DNA of 64,000 nucleotides from DASRRB01 sp036732755 (lineage in GTDB: Bacteria > Planctomycetota > B15-G4 > SIAN01), in the NCBI GenBank assembly GCA_036732755.1, contig DAINBU010000010.1, positions 1 through 64,000 on the forward strand. The letters run 5' to 3'. Shown one piece after another: positions 35,902 to 44,702 of this stretch. A program made the position numbers and the translations under genes. The stretch's first letter is position 1. The number at the start of each line of letters is the position of its first letter. The notes under the pieces were generated by a model that saw only the letters and a list, made by a program, of their open reading frames with translations, did not search any database and was not told the DNA's origin.

Positions 35902-37005
35902 ATGGCCCGATCCCCGTACCACGTCCCGAGCGCGTCGCGCCTGCTGCGCGGCGCAGCCGCCGGGTTCCTCGCCCTCGCCCTCGCCGCCGGCGCGCGCGCG
36001 CAGAGCGACGAGCTCGAGCAGAAGGACGGCAAGAAGGTCTCCGGCACCGTCCAGTCCGCCGGCTACGCCGGCCTCGAGATCAAGCCGAAGCAGGGCGCCA
36101 AGCTGACGCTCGAGTGGGACAAGGTCGCCAGGCTCAAGTACGGCGGTTCGGTGGAATTCACCGAGGTCGTCGAGAAGATCGGTTCGGCGGGTCTCGACGA
36201 CTCGCTGGCCGGCCTCGAGAAGCTGAAGGGCGACGAGAAGCTCCGCCCCGTCCTCAAGCAGGAGGTGCTCTTCTTCCTCGCCTCGCTCAAGGGGCGCAAG
36301 GGCGACCTCGACGGCTCGGTCGCCGGCTGGCAGGAGCTCCTGAAGGCGTTCCCGACCGGGCGCTACCTCGACCAGGCCGTGCGCGGGCTGGTCGAGGCGC
36401 AGCTCGCCAGCGGGAAGGCGGCGGAGGCGGGCAAGGCGCTCGACGCCGCCGCGAACGAGGCGAAGGCGGCCAATCCGGGCCCGCGCTTCGACCAGGCGGT
36501 CGCGCTGCTGAAGGCGCGCATCCTCGAGGCGCAGAACGACTGGAAGGGGGCGTTCTCCGGGTATTCCGCCGTGGAGAAGGCGGGGAATCTGGCGCCCGAC
36601 CAGGCGGCGGTGGCCAGCCTGGGGGTCGCCAAGGCGCAGCAGATGCTCGGGCAGGCCGCCGATGCCGAACAGCGCTACCGGAAGATTGCTACCTCGCCCG
36701 ATGCCCCCCGCTATGTCGTCGCGGGCGCCTGGAACGGCATCGGCGACCTCTTCGCGAAGACGGGCCGGGACAAGCGGGACACCGACCAGCTGACCCTGGC
36801 CCTGTACTGCTACCTGCGCGGCGTGACCTACCTGCAGCCGTTGGAGGGCGAGCCGACGGGGGAGCACGTGCGTGCGCTCGATTCGGCGGCGCAGGTCTAC
36901 GACTCGATGGGACAGATCGACGCCGAAAAGAAAGTGACCTACAATCAAAAGGCTGCGGACCTGAGGAATCAGCGCAAGCGGCTGTACGGATCGCCCGCCA
37001 AGTGA
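35902..37005 (+). CDS. exported TPR protein with N-terminal SH3-like segment
   Basis: The 367-residue protein has a signal peptide ending in AAGARAQS. A short beta segment follows (LEQKDGKKVSGTVQSAGYAGLEIKP, which resembles small SH3/Sm-like envelope domains), and then TPR helices from about residue 90 (LQPLEGEPTGEHVRALDSAA near the end). It lies 79 bp after the larger TPR gene and about 100 bp before exbB. I prefer the ATG at 35902 over a GTG at 35857 because the signal peptide then starts normally and GGAAGG lies upstream. It is likely a partner in the ExbB/ExbD machine. Confidence 0.65.
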   Translation: MARSPYHVPSASRLLRGAAAGFLALALAAGARAQSDELEQKDGKKVSGTVQSAGYAGLEIKPKQGAKLTLEWDKVARLKYGGSVEFTEVVEKIGSAGLDDSLAGLEKLKGDEKLRPVLKQEVLFFLASLKGRKGDLDGSVAGWQELLKAFPTGRYLDQAVRGLVEAQLASGKAAEAGKALDAAANEAKAANPGPRFDQAVALLKARILEAQNDWKGAFSGYSAVEKAGNLAPDQAAVASLGVAKAQQMLGQAADAEQRYRKIATSPDAPRYVVAGAWNGIGDLFAKTGRDKRDTDQLTLALYCYLRGVTYLQPLEGEPTGEHVRALDSAAQVYDSMGQIDAEKKVTYNQKAADLRNQRKRLYGSPAK

Positions 37006-37058
37006 CCAAACCCGGGGCTCTCGCGCCCTGACAAACCCAGTTTCCGGTTCCGGGCGCG

Positions 37059-37074
37059 GATCTCCCGCGAGATC
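37059..37074 (+). promoter_or_regulatory. short hairpin just upstream of exbB
   Basis: GATCTC-CCGC-GAGATC forms a six-base stem 32 bp before the exbB ATG at 37107. It may be a processing or attenuation element that sets exbB expression apart from the TPR genes. Confidence 0.3.
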
Positions 37075-37106
37075 TCCCGGGCAAGCCAGCAAAGGACGGA
37101 TCGGAC

Positions 37107-37835
37107 ATGGAACGGATGCGCAAGTGGATGTCTGCGGTCGGGGTCGCCTTCGTCATTCTCGCCCTGCCGGCCACGGCCATGGCGGAGGAAGGCGAGGGCG
37201 GCAAGCCCAAGAAGACGGTGATGGAGCTGTTCGAGGCGACCGGCTTCGTCGGCTACCTCCTGGTCGGCGTCTCGGTGATCGGCACCGCCCTGTGCATCCA
37301 GTACGGCGTGCAGCTCACGCGTGAGCGCCTCGCTCCGACGGCCCTGGCCGAGGAGCTCGAGGGTCTCATGAACGAGGGCAACTACGACGAGTCGATCGAG
37401 TTGTGCGACGCCAATGGCGGCTATCTGGCGACCCTGATCGCCGACGGCCTGCGCCTGCGTCACGCCGGCTACGAGCTGATGATCGGCTCGCTCGAGCAGG
37501 CCGCGGCGGAGGAGGCCTTCAAGGTGCAGGCGAGGATCTCGTACCTGTCGCTGCTCGGCAACGTCGCCCCGCTGCTCGGGCTGCTCGGCACCGTGACCGG
37601 GATGATCTCGTCGTTCCAGGTCATCGAGACCCTCAAGGCGCCGACGCCTGGCGACCTCGCGAAGGGCGTGTACGAGTCGCTGGTGAACACGACCATGGGC
37701 CTGTTCATCGCGATCATCTTCCTGACGGCCTACTTCTTCTTCAAAAACAAGGTCACCAAGATGACCCTGTCGGTGAACCTGCAGGCGGTCGACATGCTGA
37801 AGCATCTCGCTCCGTCGGAAGAGGCGAAGCACTGA
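37107..37835 (+). CDS. MotA/TolQ/ExbB proton channel protein
   Basis: The 242-residue protein has an extra N-terminal signal-like helix (VGVAFVILALPATAMAEE) and then three ExbB/TolQ helices: FVGYLLVGVSVIGTALCIQYG, a LLGNVAPLLGLLGTVTGMISSF segment with the conserved LGTVxGM, and TTMGLFIAIIFLTAYFFF. These build the proton channel together with ExbD-type helices. The long cytoplasmic loop (about 75-145) is normal. The planctomycete-style signal extension is notable. The two exbD genes follow, 53 and 141 bp apart. Confidence 0.88.
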   Translation: MERMRKWMSAVGVAFVILALPATAMAEEGEGGKPKKTVMELFEATGFVGYLLVGVSVIGTALCIQYGVQLTRERLAPTALAEELEGLMNEGNYDESIELCDANGGYLATLIADGLRLRHAGYELMIGSLEQAAAEEAFKVQARISYLSLLGNVAPLLGLLGTVTGMISSFQVIETLKAPTPGDLAKGVYESLVNTTMGLFIAIIFLTAYFFFKNKVTKMTLSVNLQAVDMLKHLAPSEEAKH

Positions 37836-37888
37836 GCGGACGCTGATGCTGCACCGGTTCGTCCGACCGCAACCACGGAGCTGAAACC

Positions 37889-38470
37889 ATGTCCGGGCGC
37901 TTCTCGTCCCCCGACGTCGAAGAGAACGTCGCCTGCAACTTGATCCCGATGATCGACATCATGTTCCTCCTCCTGCTCTTCTTCATGCTGGGGGCGGACA
38001 TGAGCCAGCGCGAGCTGGAGGATGTCGAGCTCCCCAAGGCGGATCAGGTCAAGGAAGAGCCGAAGGTCAACACGGAGAACACGCGGCGTGTGAACGTGAA
38101 CATCTATCACACGCACACGAACACCGGCTCCAACTGCGCCGAGCACGAGGGAGGCCAGGTCTGCCGAAAGATGGAGCACTGGGCCATCGCGATCGGCGGC
38201 AACCGCTTCACGCTCGACACGCTCCGGCAGGAGCTGCTGGAGCTCGCGGCGCTCGACCTCGAGGACAACCAACCGACCGACCCCAAGGCGGTGAAGCTCT
38301 CCAAGGTCGAGGTGATGATCCGGGCGGACCAGAACGCGCCCTATCAGTTCATCCAGCGCGTGATCGAGAACTGCGGCGGGGTCGGCCTCTACAAGATCGC
38401 GGTGGGCGCGGCGATGCCCGAGGAGGGCGGCGGCAAGCGCACCGCCGCGGCCGCGGCGCCGGGCAAGTGA
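37889..38470 (+). CDS. ExbD/TolR-type protein, first of two
   Basis: The 193-residue protein has one N-terminal helix, LIPMIDIMFLLLLFFMLGA, with the Asp (about residue 23) that carries protons in ExbD, TolR and MotB. The periplasmic part (45-180) ends with IRADQNAPYQFIQRVIENC, as in the ExbD dimer domain. It is longer than E. coli ExbD (141 residues) because of an insertion with NIYHTHTNTGSNC. It should form a channel with the ExbB protein encoded upstream. Confidence 0.88.
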   Translation: MSGRFSSPDVEENVACNLIPMIDIMFLLLLFFMLGADMSQRELEDVELPKADQVKEEPKVNTENTRRVNVNIYHTHTNTGSNCAEHEGGQVCRKMEHWAIAIGGNRFTLDTLRQELLELAALDLEDNQPTDPKAVKLSKVEVMIRADQNAPYQFIQRVIENCGGVGLYKIAVGAAMPEEGGGKRTAAAAAPGK

Positions 38471-38520
38471 CCGGCCGCGGAGTCGAGGACGGAAACGGAA
38501 GAGTGAATTGACGATCGAGC

Positions 38521-38554
38521 GCGGGCGGGCGGCCGACCGAGGCCGCTCGCCCGC
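38521..38554 (+). promoter_or_regulatory. strong hairpin between the two exbD genes
   Basis: GCGGGCGGGCGGC pairs with GCCGCTCGCCCGC at twelve of thirteen positions over an eight-base loop. It is followed by 57 bp and then the second exbD gene. It could act as partial terminator or RNA-processing site that makes the second ExbD less abundant. A TTGACG six-mer just before it may instead mark a promoter. Confidence 0.4.
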
Positions 38555-38611
38555 AGGTTCGCCGAGCCGCGCGTACGCGCGCGGTCGCGGGCGAGAGCAG
38601 GAAAGGCAGCC

Positions 38612-39067
38612 ATGGCAGGCTCCCAGGACCCCAACGAGAACCCCGTCGCGATCAACGTCGTCCCGATGGTCGACGTCATCTTCTGCCTGTGCGTCTTCTT
38701 CATGTGCTCCTTCAAGTTCAAGCAGCTCGAGGGGAAGTTCGACTCGTGGCTGCCGAAGGACAAGGGGCTCGGAGACGTCTCGCAGCTGAAAGACGTGATC
38801 GAGGAGGTCCGCATCGCGCTCTTCTGGGACGACAAGAGCCAGACCGTCACGCGCCAGCTCGGCTCGCGCAAGGTGAAGGACGACGACGAGCTGCAGCGGC
38901 TGATCCGCGACGCGCACGAGGACTGGAAGAAGGCGGGCAAGCCCGACACGCCGGTCACGGTCGACGCCGCGGGCCCGGTGCCGTGGAAAGAGGTCGTGAA
39001 CGTCATCAACCTCTGCAAGCGCGAACAGATCGACAAGATCGAATTCGCGTTCGGCACCGGCAAGTAG
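38612..39067 (+). CDS. ExbD/TolR-type protein, second of two
   Basis: The 151-residue protein has the helix INVVPMVDVIFCLCVFFMCSF with the proton-carrying Asp (about residue 19) and a periplasmic domain ending in VINLCKREQIDKIEFAFGTGK, as in ExbD. It differs clearly from the first ExbD, and the two may form a heterodimer around one ExbB, as the two TolR-like subunits do in the myxobacterial AglRQS motor. ATG 38612 is preceded by GGAAAGG. The stop is TAG, another case of TAG as a true terminator. Confidence 0.85.
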   Translation: MAGSQDPNENPVAINVVPMVDVIFCLCVFFMCSFKFKQLEGKFDSWLPKDKGLGDVSQLKDVIEEVRIALFWDDKSQTVTRQLGSRKVKDDDELQRLIRDAHEDWKKAGKPDTPVTVDAAGPVPWKEVVNVINLCKREQIDKIEFAFGTGK

Positions 39068-39280
39068 CCGCGGCGCCCGGTCCCCGCGGGGATCCGCGGC
39101 GTTCGCGTCGGCGAACCGTGATGTCGAGGGAGCGTTCATCCTGGCCGCGTGCGGCCGGCGCGACGATGCGGACCATCGCCGCGGATCGACTCGATCGAGT
39201 TCGCGTACGGGACGGGTCGCTGAGCTTCGCCGCGCGCGCGCGGCCCGGCTCGGCGCCGCGCGTCCCGGGATCGGATCGCC

Positions 39281-40264
39281 ATGTTCGGCCCGACGCGTGA
39301 TCCGCCGCCCGGCGGCGGGGCGCAGCCGCCTTCGCCGATCCGGCGCGCCGCGGGCCTCCCGCCCGCGCCCGGCTACCTCCAGCCGCCCAAGTCGACGGGC
39401 AGCGTGCCGCCCGAGGTCCGCCGCCTGATCTGGTACGGCGGCGGCCTCCTCGTCTGCATCGTCCTCACCCTCGTCCTCGCGCCGAGCCCGAAGCAGGAGC
39501 CGACGAAGCCCGAGACGCCGAAGGTCGAGGAGACCGCCGACGAGCGGCGCCAGCGGCTCGCGACGATGTTCGACGGCGCGCTCGCGAAGGTGAGCGACGG
39601 CTCCGACTTCGACGAGAGCCGCGCCTACCTCGACGTGGTGCGCGGCGTCTCGCGCATGACCGTCGAGGACTTCCGCGACCGTGCCGCCGACTGGTTCGAG
39701 TGGCAGAAGGCGGTGAACGAGCCCGCCCTCGCGCGCGGCAAGTTCGTCAAGGTGCGCGGCATCCTGAACGACTGCCAGACGGTGAAGCTCGCCAACCCCG
39801 CCGGCCACGTCACCGACGTCTGGCGCTGCTTCATCACCGACGCCGACGCGAGCAACAAGACCGTCGTCGACATGGTGACCAAGCCGCCGGTCACGGGCAA
39901 AGACGAGAAGCGCAGCGTCGTCGACGTCGACGCGGTCTTCTTCCGCCTGGTCGGCTTCGATTCCAAGGCGATGAAGAGGGACGGCCAGCCGCTGGTCCAC
40001 AGCGAGGTGCCCTACCTGATCGGCCGCTCGCTGACCGTCTACACTCCGCCGCCGCGCGGCCCGCAGGGGATGGCGCGGATCGCCGTCCTGGGCGGGATCG
40101 TCCTGGCGGCGGTCGTCCTGGCCATCCTGCTCGCGCGCCAGCGCCGGACCTCGCGCCAGCACCCGGCGCTCCTGAACAAGCCGGGCGTCGGCATCCGCGA
40201 GATGTTCGAGATGCGGCGCCGCGAGGGGGCGGGCAGGAAGCCGCCCGGCGCCACCACCCCGTGA
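39281..40264 (+). CDS. two-helix membrane protein of the ExbB/ExbD cluster, unknown function
   Basis: The 327-residue protein has a Pro-rich cytoplasmic start, a helix (about 51-69, WYGGGLLVCIVLTLVLAPS), and a soluble domain (75-260) with conserved-looking strands such as FVKVRGILNDCQTV and DAVFFRLVGFDSK. A second helix (about 263-285) and a basic tail follow. The soluble part resembles OB-like envelope domains, but I do not recognise the family. It lies 213 bp after the second exbD gene and 37 bp before the next gene. It may be a stator or adaptor of the same complex; that is only from location. Confidence 0.55.
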   Translation: MFGPTRDPPPGGGAQPPSPIRRAAGLPPAPGYLQPPKSTGSVPPEVRRLIWYGGGLLVCIVLTLVLAPSPKQEPTKPETPKVEETADERRQRLATMFDGALAKVSDGSDFDESRAYLDVVRGVSRMTVEDFRDRAADWFEWQKAVNEPALARGKFVKVRGILNDCQTVKLANPAGHVTDVWRCFITDADASNKTVVDMVTKPPVTGKDEKRSVVDVDAVFFRLVGFDSKAMKRDGQPLVHSEVPYLIGRSLTVYTPPPRGPQGMARIAVLGGIVLAAVVLAILLARQRRTSRQHPALLNKPGVGIREMFEMRRREGAGRKPPGATTP

Positions 40265-40301
40265 ACCCGTTCGAAGTCCGTTGAGCGACGAGGAGCCCCC
40301 C

Positions 40302-42038
40302 GTGTCCGTCTGCGAAATGTGCGGCGTGACGTTCGATCCGCAGAGCCTTCCCGCGACGATGAGCACCACGCGGATCCTCTGCCTGCCCTGCTACGAGAAG
40401 CGGCAGGCGGAGAAGGCGGCCGCCAAGGCGAAGGCGGCAGCGCCCTCGCCGTCGGTCGTACCACCCGCGCCTGCTCCCGCGCCCAAACCGGTCGCCGCGG
40501 CGGCCGCCAAGGCCGCCGTCGCACCGGCCGCCAAACCCGTCGCCGCCGCGCCGGCCGCCAAACCCGCCGCCGCCGCGCCGCCGCGCTTCGCCGCGCCGCC
40601 GCACTCCGCGCCGTCGCGTGTTTCGGACGCCGCGCGCGCGCCCGACCCGACGCACGCGTCCACCAACAACCACACTGCCCCGGCCGTCGGCTCGGGCTCG
40701 AAGGTGGGCAGCGGCTCGAAGGCGTCGTTCGGCTCCGCGTCGCGCCACGGCCCGAAGAAGAAGCCCGAGCCGGAGGCTCCGGTCGACCGCAAGGCCGAGC
40801 TGCGCGCCGAAGCGACGAAGATCATGGACAAGCAGACGAAGCGCGGCCTCATCATCGGCCTCGTCATGGTGCTCGGCGCCGTCGGCTACTTCATGTTCGT
40901 GAGGAACACGACGCAGGAGGAGAAGGCCAATTCGGCGGCGTACGAGAAGATGCTCGACGACCTCCTCGTCAGCGTGCAGAAGTACGACGTCGACACGGTC
41001 GACGGCGCGCGGCAGCTGCAGGCCGCGACCGACAACACCAAGGAGAAGTGGACCGGCACGCGCATCTCGCCCGAAATCAACAACCGGCGCATCAAGGCCG
41101 GGATCACGCTGCAGAACGACCTCGACAAGCGCCAGTTCAACGACCGCCTCACCGCGCTGGAGGCGCAGGCGCGCGACATCGCGACCAAGACCGCCGAGGA
41201 GCTGCGCATCATGCGCAAGTCGGCCGACACGCTCGCGCTCGAGGCGCAGAGCTTCGGCGCCGACGCGGTCACGCGCATCACCATGCTGCGCGGCTCGCTG
41301 CAGACGAACATCGGAACCAAGCTCAAGGAGGAGGCGATCACGTTCGCCGACACCCAGGGCGGCACCGACCCGATGGGCGCGCTGCAGAGGCTCGGCCAGA
41401 CCGAGGACGACCTGCGCGAGCTCTACGACGCGGCCGAAAAGGAGAGGAACGCCCAGGCGAAGACGCTCTTCTCCACCTACCTCCAGGATCTCTACACCCG
41501 CACCGACAAGCTCGCGAACCTCACCTTCAACGAGGCGGCCATCGCCAACAAGCCGTGGCTCGGCCTGCTCGACGGCGCGATCGCGAACGAGTGGAAGTTC
41601 ACCAAGCTCACGGGCGCGGTCGGCAAGGTCGAGGCGGGCCGCCTCGTCCTGGTCGGCGGCGACGCCGACAGCAAGGGGCGCACGGTCAACTCGATCGGCG
41701 ACAGCCGCCAGTGGCGCGACTTCGTGATCGAGGGCGAGTTCACCATCGAGTCGGGCACGTTCGCGCTCGTGTTCCGGCTCGGCAAGAGCCCCGACTCGCG
41801 GACCTGCGACATCGTCGAGATCACCGCCGACGAGGGGCGCATCCAGGCGGGCGGCACCTACTCGTTCACCTACCAGCTGATCGGCAGCACGGCGAAGATG
41901 ACGTGGAAGGACGACGTCTTCGAGGCGGTCGACCGCGAGCTCGACTTCCGGACCAATCGCCACGGCGCGTTCGGCGTCGTCCTCAACACCGGGGCGAAGG
42001 TGACGTTCACGCGCCTGCGGGTGAAGGAGCTGCGCTGA
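40302..42038 (+). CDS. zinc-ribbon, membrane-spanning protein with C-terminal jelly-roll domain
   Basis: The 578-residue protein starts with CEMC (Cys4, Cys7) and CLPC (Cys27, Cys30), a likely zinc ribbon in the cytoplasm. An Ala/Pro repeat linker (40-150) leads to one membrane helix (about 180-200, GLIIGLVMVLGAVGYFMF). Helical coiled segments follow to about 400. A C-terminal beta-sandwich (about 415-578, including WRDFVIEGEFTIESGTFALVF) resembles the DUF1080/LamG fold. GTG 40302 has GAGGAG six bases upstream, better than the TTG at 40281. It could carry a signal from the envelope to the cytoplasm; the function is unknown. Confidence 0.6.
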   Translation: MSVCEMCGVTFDPQSLPATMSTTRILCLPCYEKRQAEKAAAKAKAAAPSPSVVPPAPAPAPKPVAAAAAKAAVAPAAKPVAAAPAAKPAAAAPPRFAAPPHSAPSRVSDAARAPDPTHASTNNHTAPAVGSGSKVGSGSKASFGSASRHGPKKKPEPEAPVDRKAELRAEATKIMDKQTKRGLIIGLVMVLGAVGYFMFVRNTTQEEKANSAAYEKMLDDLLVSVQKYDVDTVDGARQLQAATDNTKEKWTGTRISPEINNRRIKAGITLQNDLDKRQFNDRLTALEAQARDIATKTAEELRIMRKSADTLALEAQSFGADAVTRITMLRGSLQTNIGTKLKEEAITFADTQGGTDPMGALQRLGQTEDDLRELYDAAEKERNAQAKTLFSTYLQDLYTRTDKLANLTFNEAAIANKPWLGLLDGAIANEWKFTKLTGAVGKVEAGRLVLVGGDADSKGRTVNSIGDSRQWRDFVIEGEFTIESGTFALVFRLGKSPDSRTCDIVEITADEGRIQAGGTYSFTYQLIGSTAKMTWKDDVFEAVDRELDFRTNRHGAFGVVLNTGAKVTFTRLRVKELR

Positions 42039-42057
42039 CGCCGCCGGCTCCGCTTCG

Positions 42058-43335
42058 ATGAGCGACGCGCGCGTCGCTCCCGCCGCCTGGCGCTCGCTGA
42101 TCGCGGGCGGCCTCGGCTGGATGCTCGACGCGATGGACGTGACGCTCTACGCGCTCGTCCTGGTCGACGTGCAACGCGAGTTCCGCTTCGACAACGCCAC
42201 TGCCGGCACGCTGCAGTCGCTGATGCTGGTCGCGAGCGCGATCGGCGGCGGCCTCTTCGGCGTGCTCGCCGACCGCATCGGGCGCGCGCGCGCCCTCATG
42301 GCCTCGATCCTGGTCTATTCGCTGGCGAGCGGTGCGTGCGGCCTCTCGAACGGCGTGGTGGCGCTCGCGCTCTTCCGCTTCGTGCTCGGGCTGGGCATGG
42401 GGGGCGAGTGGTCGACCGGCGCCGCGCTCATCGCGGAGACCTGGCCGGCTCGCCATCGCGGCAAGGCGCTCGGCGTGATGCAGTCGACCTACGCGCTCGG
42501 CGAGATGCTCGCGTACGCCGTGGTCTTCCTGATCGACCCGGCCGAGCTCGGCTGGCGGCCGGTCTTCTTCGTCGGCGTCGCCCCGGCGCTCTTCGTCCTC
42601 TGGATCCGTCGCTCGGTGAAGGAGCCGGAGGTCTGGAGTGCGCGCGCCCGCGGCGAGGGCGGGGAGACGTGGGGCGCCGCGTGGCGGCGGCTGCTGCGCG
42701 AGCCGCGGCTGCGGCGCGACACGCTGCTCGCCACCGCCATGAACGCGCTCGCGATGTTCGGGTACTGGGGGCTCTTCACCTGGGTCCCCACGATCCTGAA
42801 GAAGTCGCCGGAGGAAGGGGGGCGCGGGCTGTCGCTGCTCGACACGACCGTCTGGCTGCTGGTGATGGGGGTCGGGAAGTTCCTCGGATACGCGCTCTTC
42901 GGCTTCCTCGCCGACCGCTTCGGCCGGCGGCGCTGCTACGTCGCCTACCTCGTGATCGCCGCGCTGCTCGTCCCGCTCTACGGCTTCGCGCGCGAGCCGT
43001 GGCAGGTGCTCGCGCTCGGCCCGCTCGTCGCCTTCTTCGGGACCGGCTTCTTCTCGGGCTACAGCGCGCTCGCGGCCGAGCTCTTCCCGACCGCGATCCG
43101 CGCCACGGCGATGGGCTTCACCTACAACTTCGGGCGCGGCTTCGCGGCGCTCGCGCCGTGGGTGGTCGGCCTCATCGCCGACCGGCAGAAGGGCTTCACC
43201 GGCGGCCTCCTGCTGCTCGCCTCGGCCTACTTCGGGAGTGCGCTCCTCGCCGCGCTCCTGCCCGCGGGGAGGCCGTCCGATCGGCCGCCCGAGCCCGCGC
43301 CGGCGCGCCCGGGGATGCCGGCCACCGCGTCCTGA
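42058..43335 (+). CDS. MFS transporter, metabolite:H+ symporter type
   Basis: The 425-residue protein has twelve helices and looks like the aromatic-acid/metabolite:H+ symporter group (GWMLDAMDVTLYALVLVDVQ in helix 1, GVLADRIGRARAL after helix 2, FVLGLGMGGEWSTGAALIAE in helix 4, GFLADRFGRRRC in the second half). A small-carboxylate or sugar substrate is likely but cannot be specified. It starts 20 bp after the zinc-ribbon gene. A hairpin at 43361-43376 follows it before the convergent HD-GYP gene. Confidence 0.82.
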   Translation: MSDARVAPAAWRSLIAGGLGWMLDAMDVTLYALVLVDVQREFRFDNATAGTLQSLMLVASAIGGGLFGVLADRIGRARALMASILVYSLASGACGLSNGVVALALFRFVLGLGMGGEWSTGAALIAETWPARHRGKALGVMQSTYALGEMLAYAVVFLIDPAELGWRPVFFVGVAPALFVLWIRRSVKEPEVWSARARGEGGETWGAAWRRLLREPRLRRDTLLATAMNALAMFGYWGLFTWVPTILKKSPEEGGRGLSLLDTTVWLLVMGVGKFLGYALFGFLADRFGRRRCYVAYLVIAALLVPLYGFAREPWQVLALGPLVAFFGTGFFSGYSALAAELFPTAIRATAMGFTYNFGRGFAALAPWVVGLIADRQKGFTGGLLLLASAYFGSALLAALLPAGRPSDRPPEPAPARPGMPATAS

Positions 43336-43360
43336 CCGTCCTTCATGGATGTGGAAGGAA

Positions 43361-43376
43361 CGGGGGAGCGCCCCCG
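43361..43376. terminator. hairpin between convergent MFS and HD-GYP genes
   Basis: CGGGGG-agcg-CCCCCG forms a six-base GC stem 25 bp after the MFS stop and 30 bp before the stop of the minus-strand HD-GYP gene. Its position suits a two-way terminator; there is no T run. Confidence 0.5.
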
Positions 43377-43406
43377 GGGGGGCGACCCGTCGCGGGAGCC
43401 GGCCGG

Positions 43407-44453
43407 TCAAGCGTGCGCTGAGTGCGCTCCGCCGTTGCCGTTCCCGCCGTTCACTTTGTGCGCGCCGTTCCCGTTCCCGTTCGACGCGACCAGCAGATGG
43501 ACCAGCTTCTCGAAGTCGGCGCACAACAGGTCGAGGAAGCTCGTCGTGAGCTCCGGATCGAAGTGGGTCCCGCTGCGCTCGACGAAGAACGTCTCGATCT
43601 GCGCGCGCGGCCAGGCTGGCTTGTAGCTGCGCGCGTGCGCGAGCGCGTCGAAGACCTCGGCCAGGATCAGGACGCGGCCCGGCGTCGAGATGTCGCGTCC
43701 GCCCGTCCCGTTCGGGTAGCCCTTGCCGTCCCACCGCTCGTGGTGCGCGACGACGCAGCGGCGCACCTCGTCCATGCCCGGGATCGGCTCGAGGATGCGG
43801 CCGCCCACCTCGGGGTGCCGCTTGATCAGCTCGTACTCGGCGGGCGTGAGCGCGCCCGGCTTGCAGAGCACGGCGTCGGGCACGCCGATCTTCCCGATGT
43901 CGTGCAGCGCGGCGGCCGAGTCGAGGATCTCGAGCTCGCGCCGCGACAGGCCGATCGCCGTCCCGACCACGGCGCAGAGGTGGCGCACGCGCTCGCCGTG
44001 GCCCGACGTGGTCGGATCCTTGGCTTCGACCGCGCGCGTCAGCGCGTCGTGCACCGCGCCCAGCCGCATCGAGCCGTCGCGCCGCCGCCCGCTCGCCTTC
44101 GCGATCGCCTTCTTCAGCGTCTCGGCGATCGAGTCGAAGCGCAGCGGCTTGAGCAGCAGGTCGGTCGCGCCGGCGCGCAGCGACTCGACGGCGCGCTCGA
44201 CCGTCGGCTCGCCCGTCATCAGCACGACCGGCGTGTCGGGCGCCGCGGCGAGCGTGAGGAGCAGCAGCTCGAGGCCGGGCAGCGGGTCCATCGAGAGGTC
44301 GTAGAGATGGACGTCGAAGCGGCGCACGCGCGCGAGCTCGCTGGCGCGCCACGGATCGGTCGTCGCGACGACGTCGAAATCGGTGGACAAGTGGGAGCGC
44401 AGCAGCTCGACGATCGCCGGATCGTCGTCGACGACGAGCACCGCCGGCTTCAC
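43407..44453 (-). CDS. HD-GYP response regulator (probable c-di-GMP phosphodiesterase)
   Basis: The 348-residue protein has an N-terminal receiver domain (1-120): acidic VVDDD, the phospho-acceptor in LYDLSM near residue 56, and the LLLKPLR lysine near 105. An HD-GYP domain (about 140-310) follows, with AALHDIGKIGVPD and VVAHHERWDGKGYPNG, both intact. It should hydrolyse c-di-GMP on phosphorylation by an unknown kinase. The last 25 residues are an unusual Asn/Gly tract (GNGNGAHKVNGGNGNGG). It starts at GTG 44453 without a strong ribosome site. It is divergent from rluD. Confidence 0.85.
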   Translation of the reverse strand: MKPAVLVVDDDPAIVELLRSHLSTDFDVVATTDPWRASELARVRRFDVHLYDLSMDPLPGLELLLLTLAAAPDTPVVLMTGEPTVERAVESLRAGATDLLLKPLRFDSIAETLKKAIAKASGRRRDGSMRLGAVHDALTRAVEAKDPTTSGHGERVRHLCAVVGTAIGLSRRELEILDSAAALHDIGKIGVPDAVLCKPGALTPAEYELIKRHPEVGGRILEPIPGMDEVRRCVVAHHERWDGKGYPNGTGGRDISTPGRVLILAEVFDALAHARSYKPAWPRAQIETFFVERSGTHFDPELTTSFLDLLCADFEKLVHLLVASNGNGNGAHKVNGGNGNGGAHSAHA

Positions 44454-44702
44454 CGCGGGACGCGGTTCAGCTTCGATGTCCCACCCCCTTCTCCACCCTC
44501 CGGTCCCTCGACCGCCCACCCACCCGGAAGGAGAGGTGCGGGAAGGTAGCAGAGTGCCCGGCAGGCGAGCAACGGCGAGACTCCCCAATCGACCGATGTA
44601 GATCCCAGGAAGGGCCGGAAACGACGCCGTCCCGAGTGGATCGCGCCGGCCTGGACCGGAGAATCCCCGTCCCTTCCGTCCCGAGAGCGCGACCCCGAGC
44701 CC

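Noticed and set aside
44454..44702. Regulatory RNA in the C-rich divergent region between the HD-GYP and rluD genes
   Set aside because: There is strand asymmetry in C and G, but no stable inverted repeat or promoter stood out.
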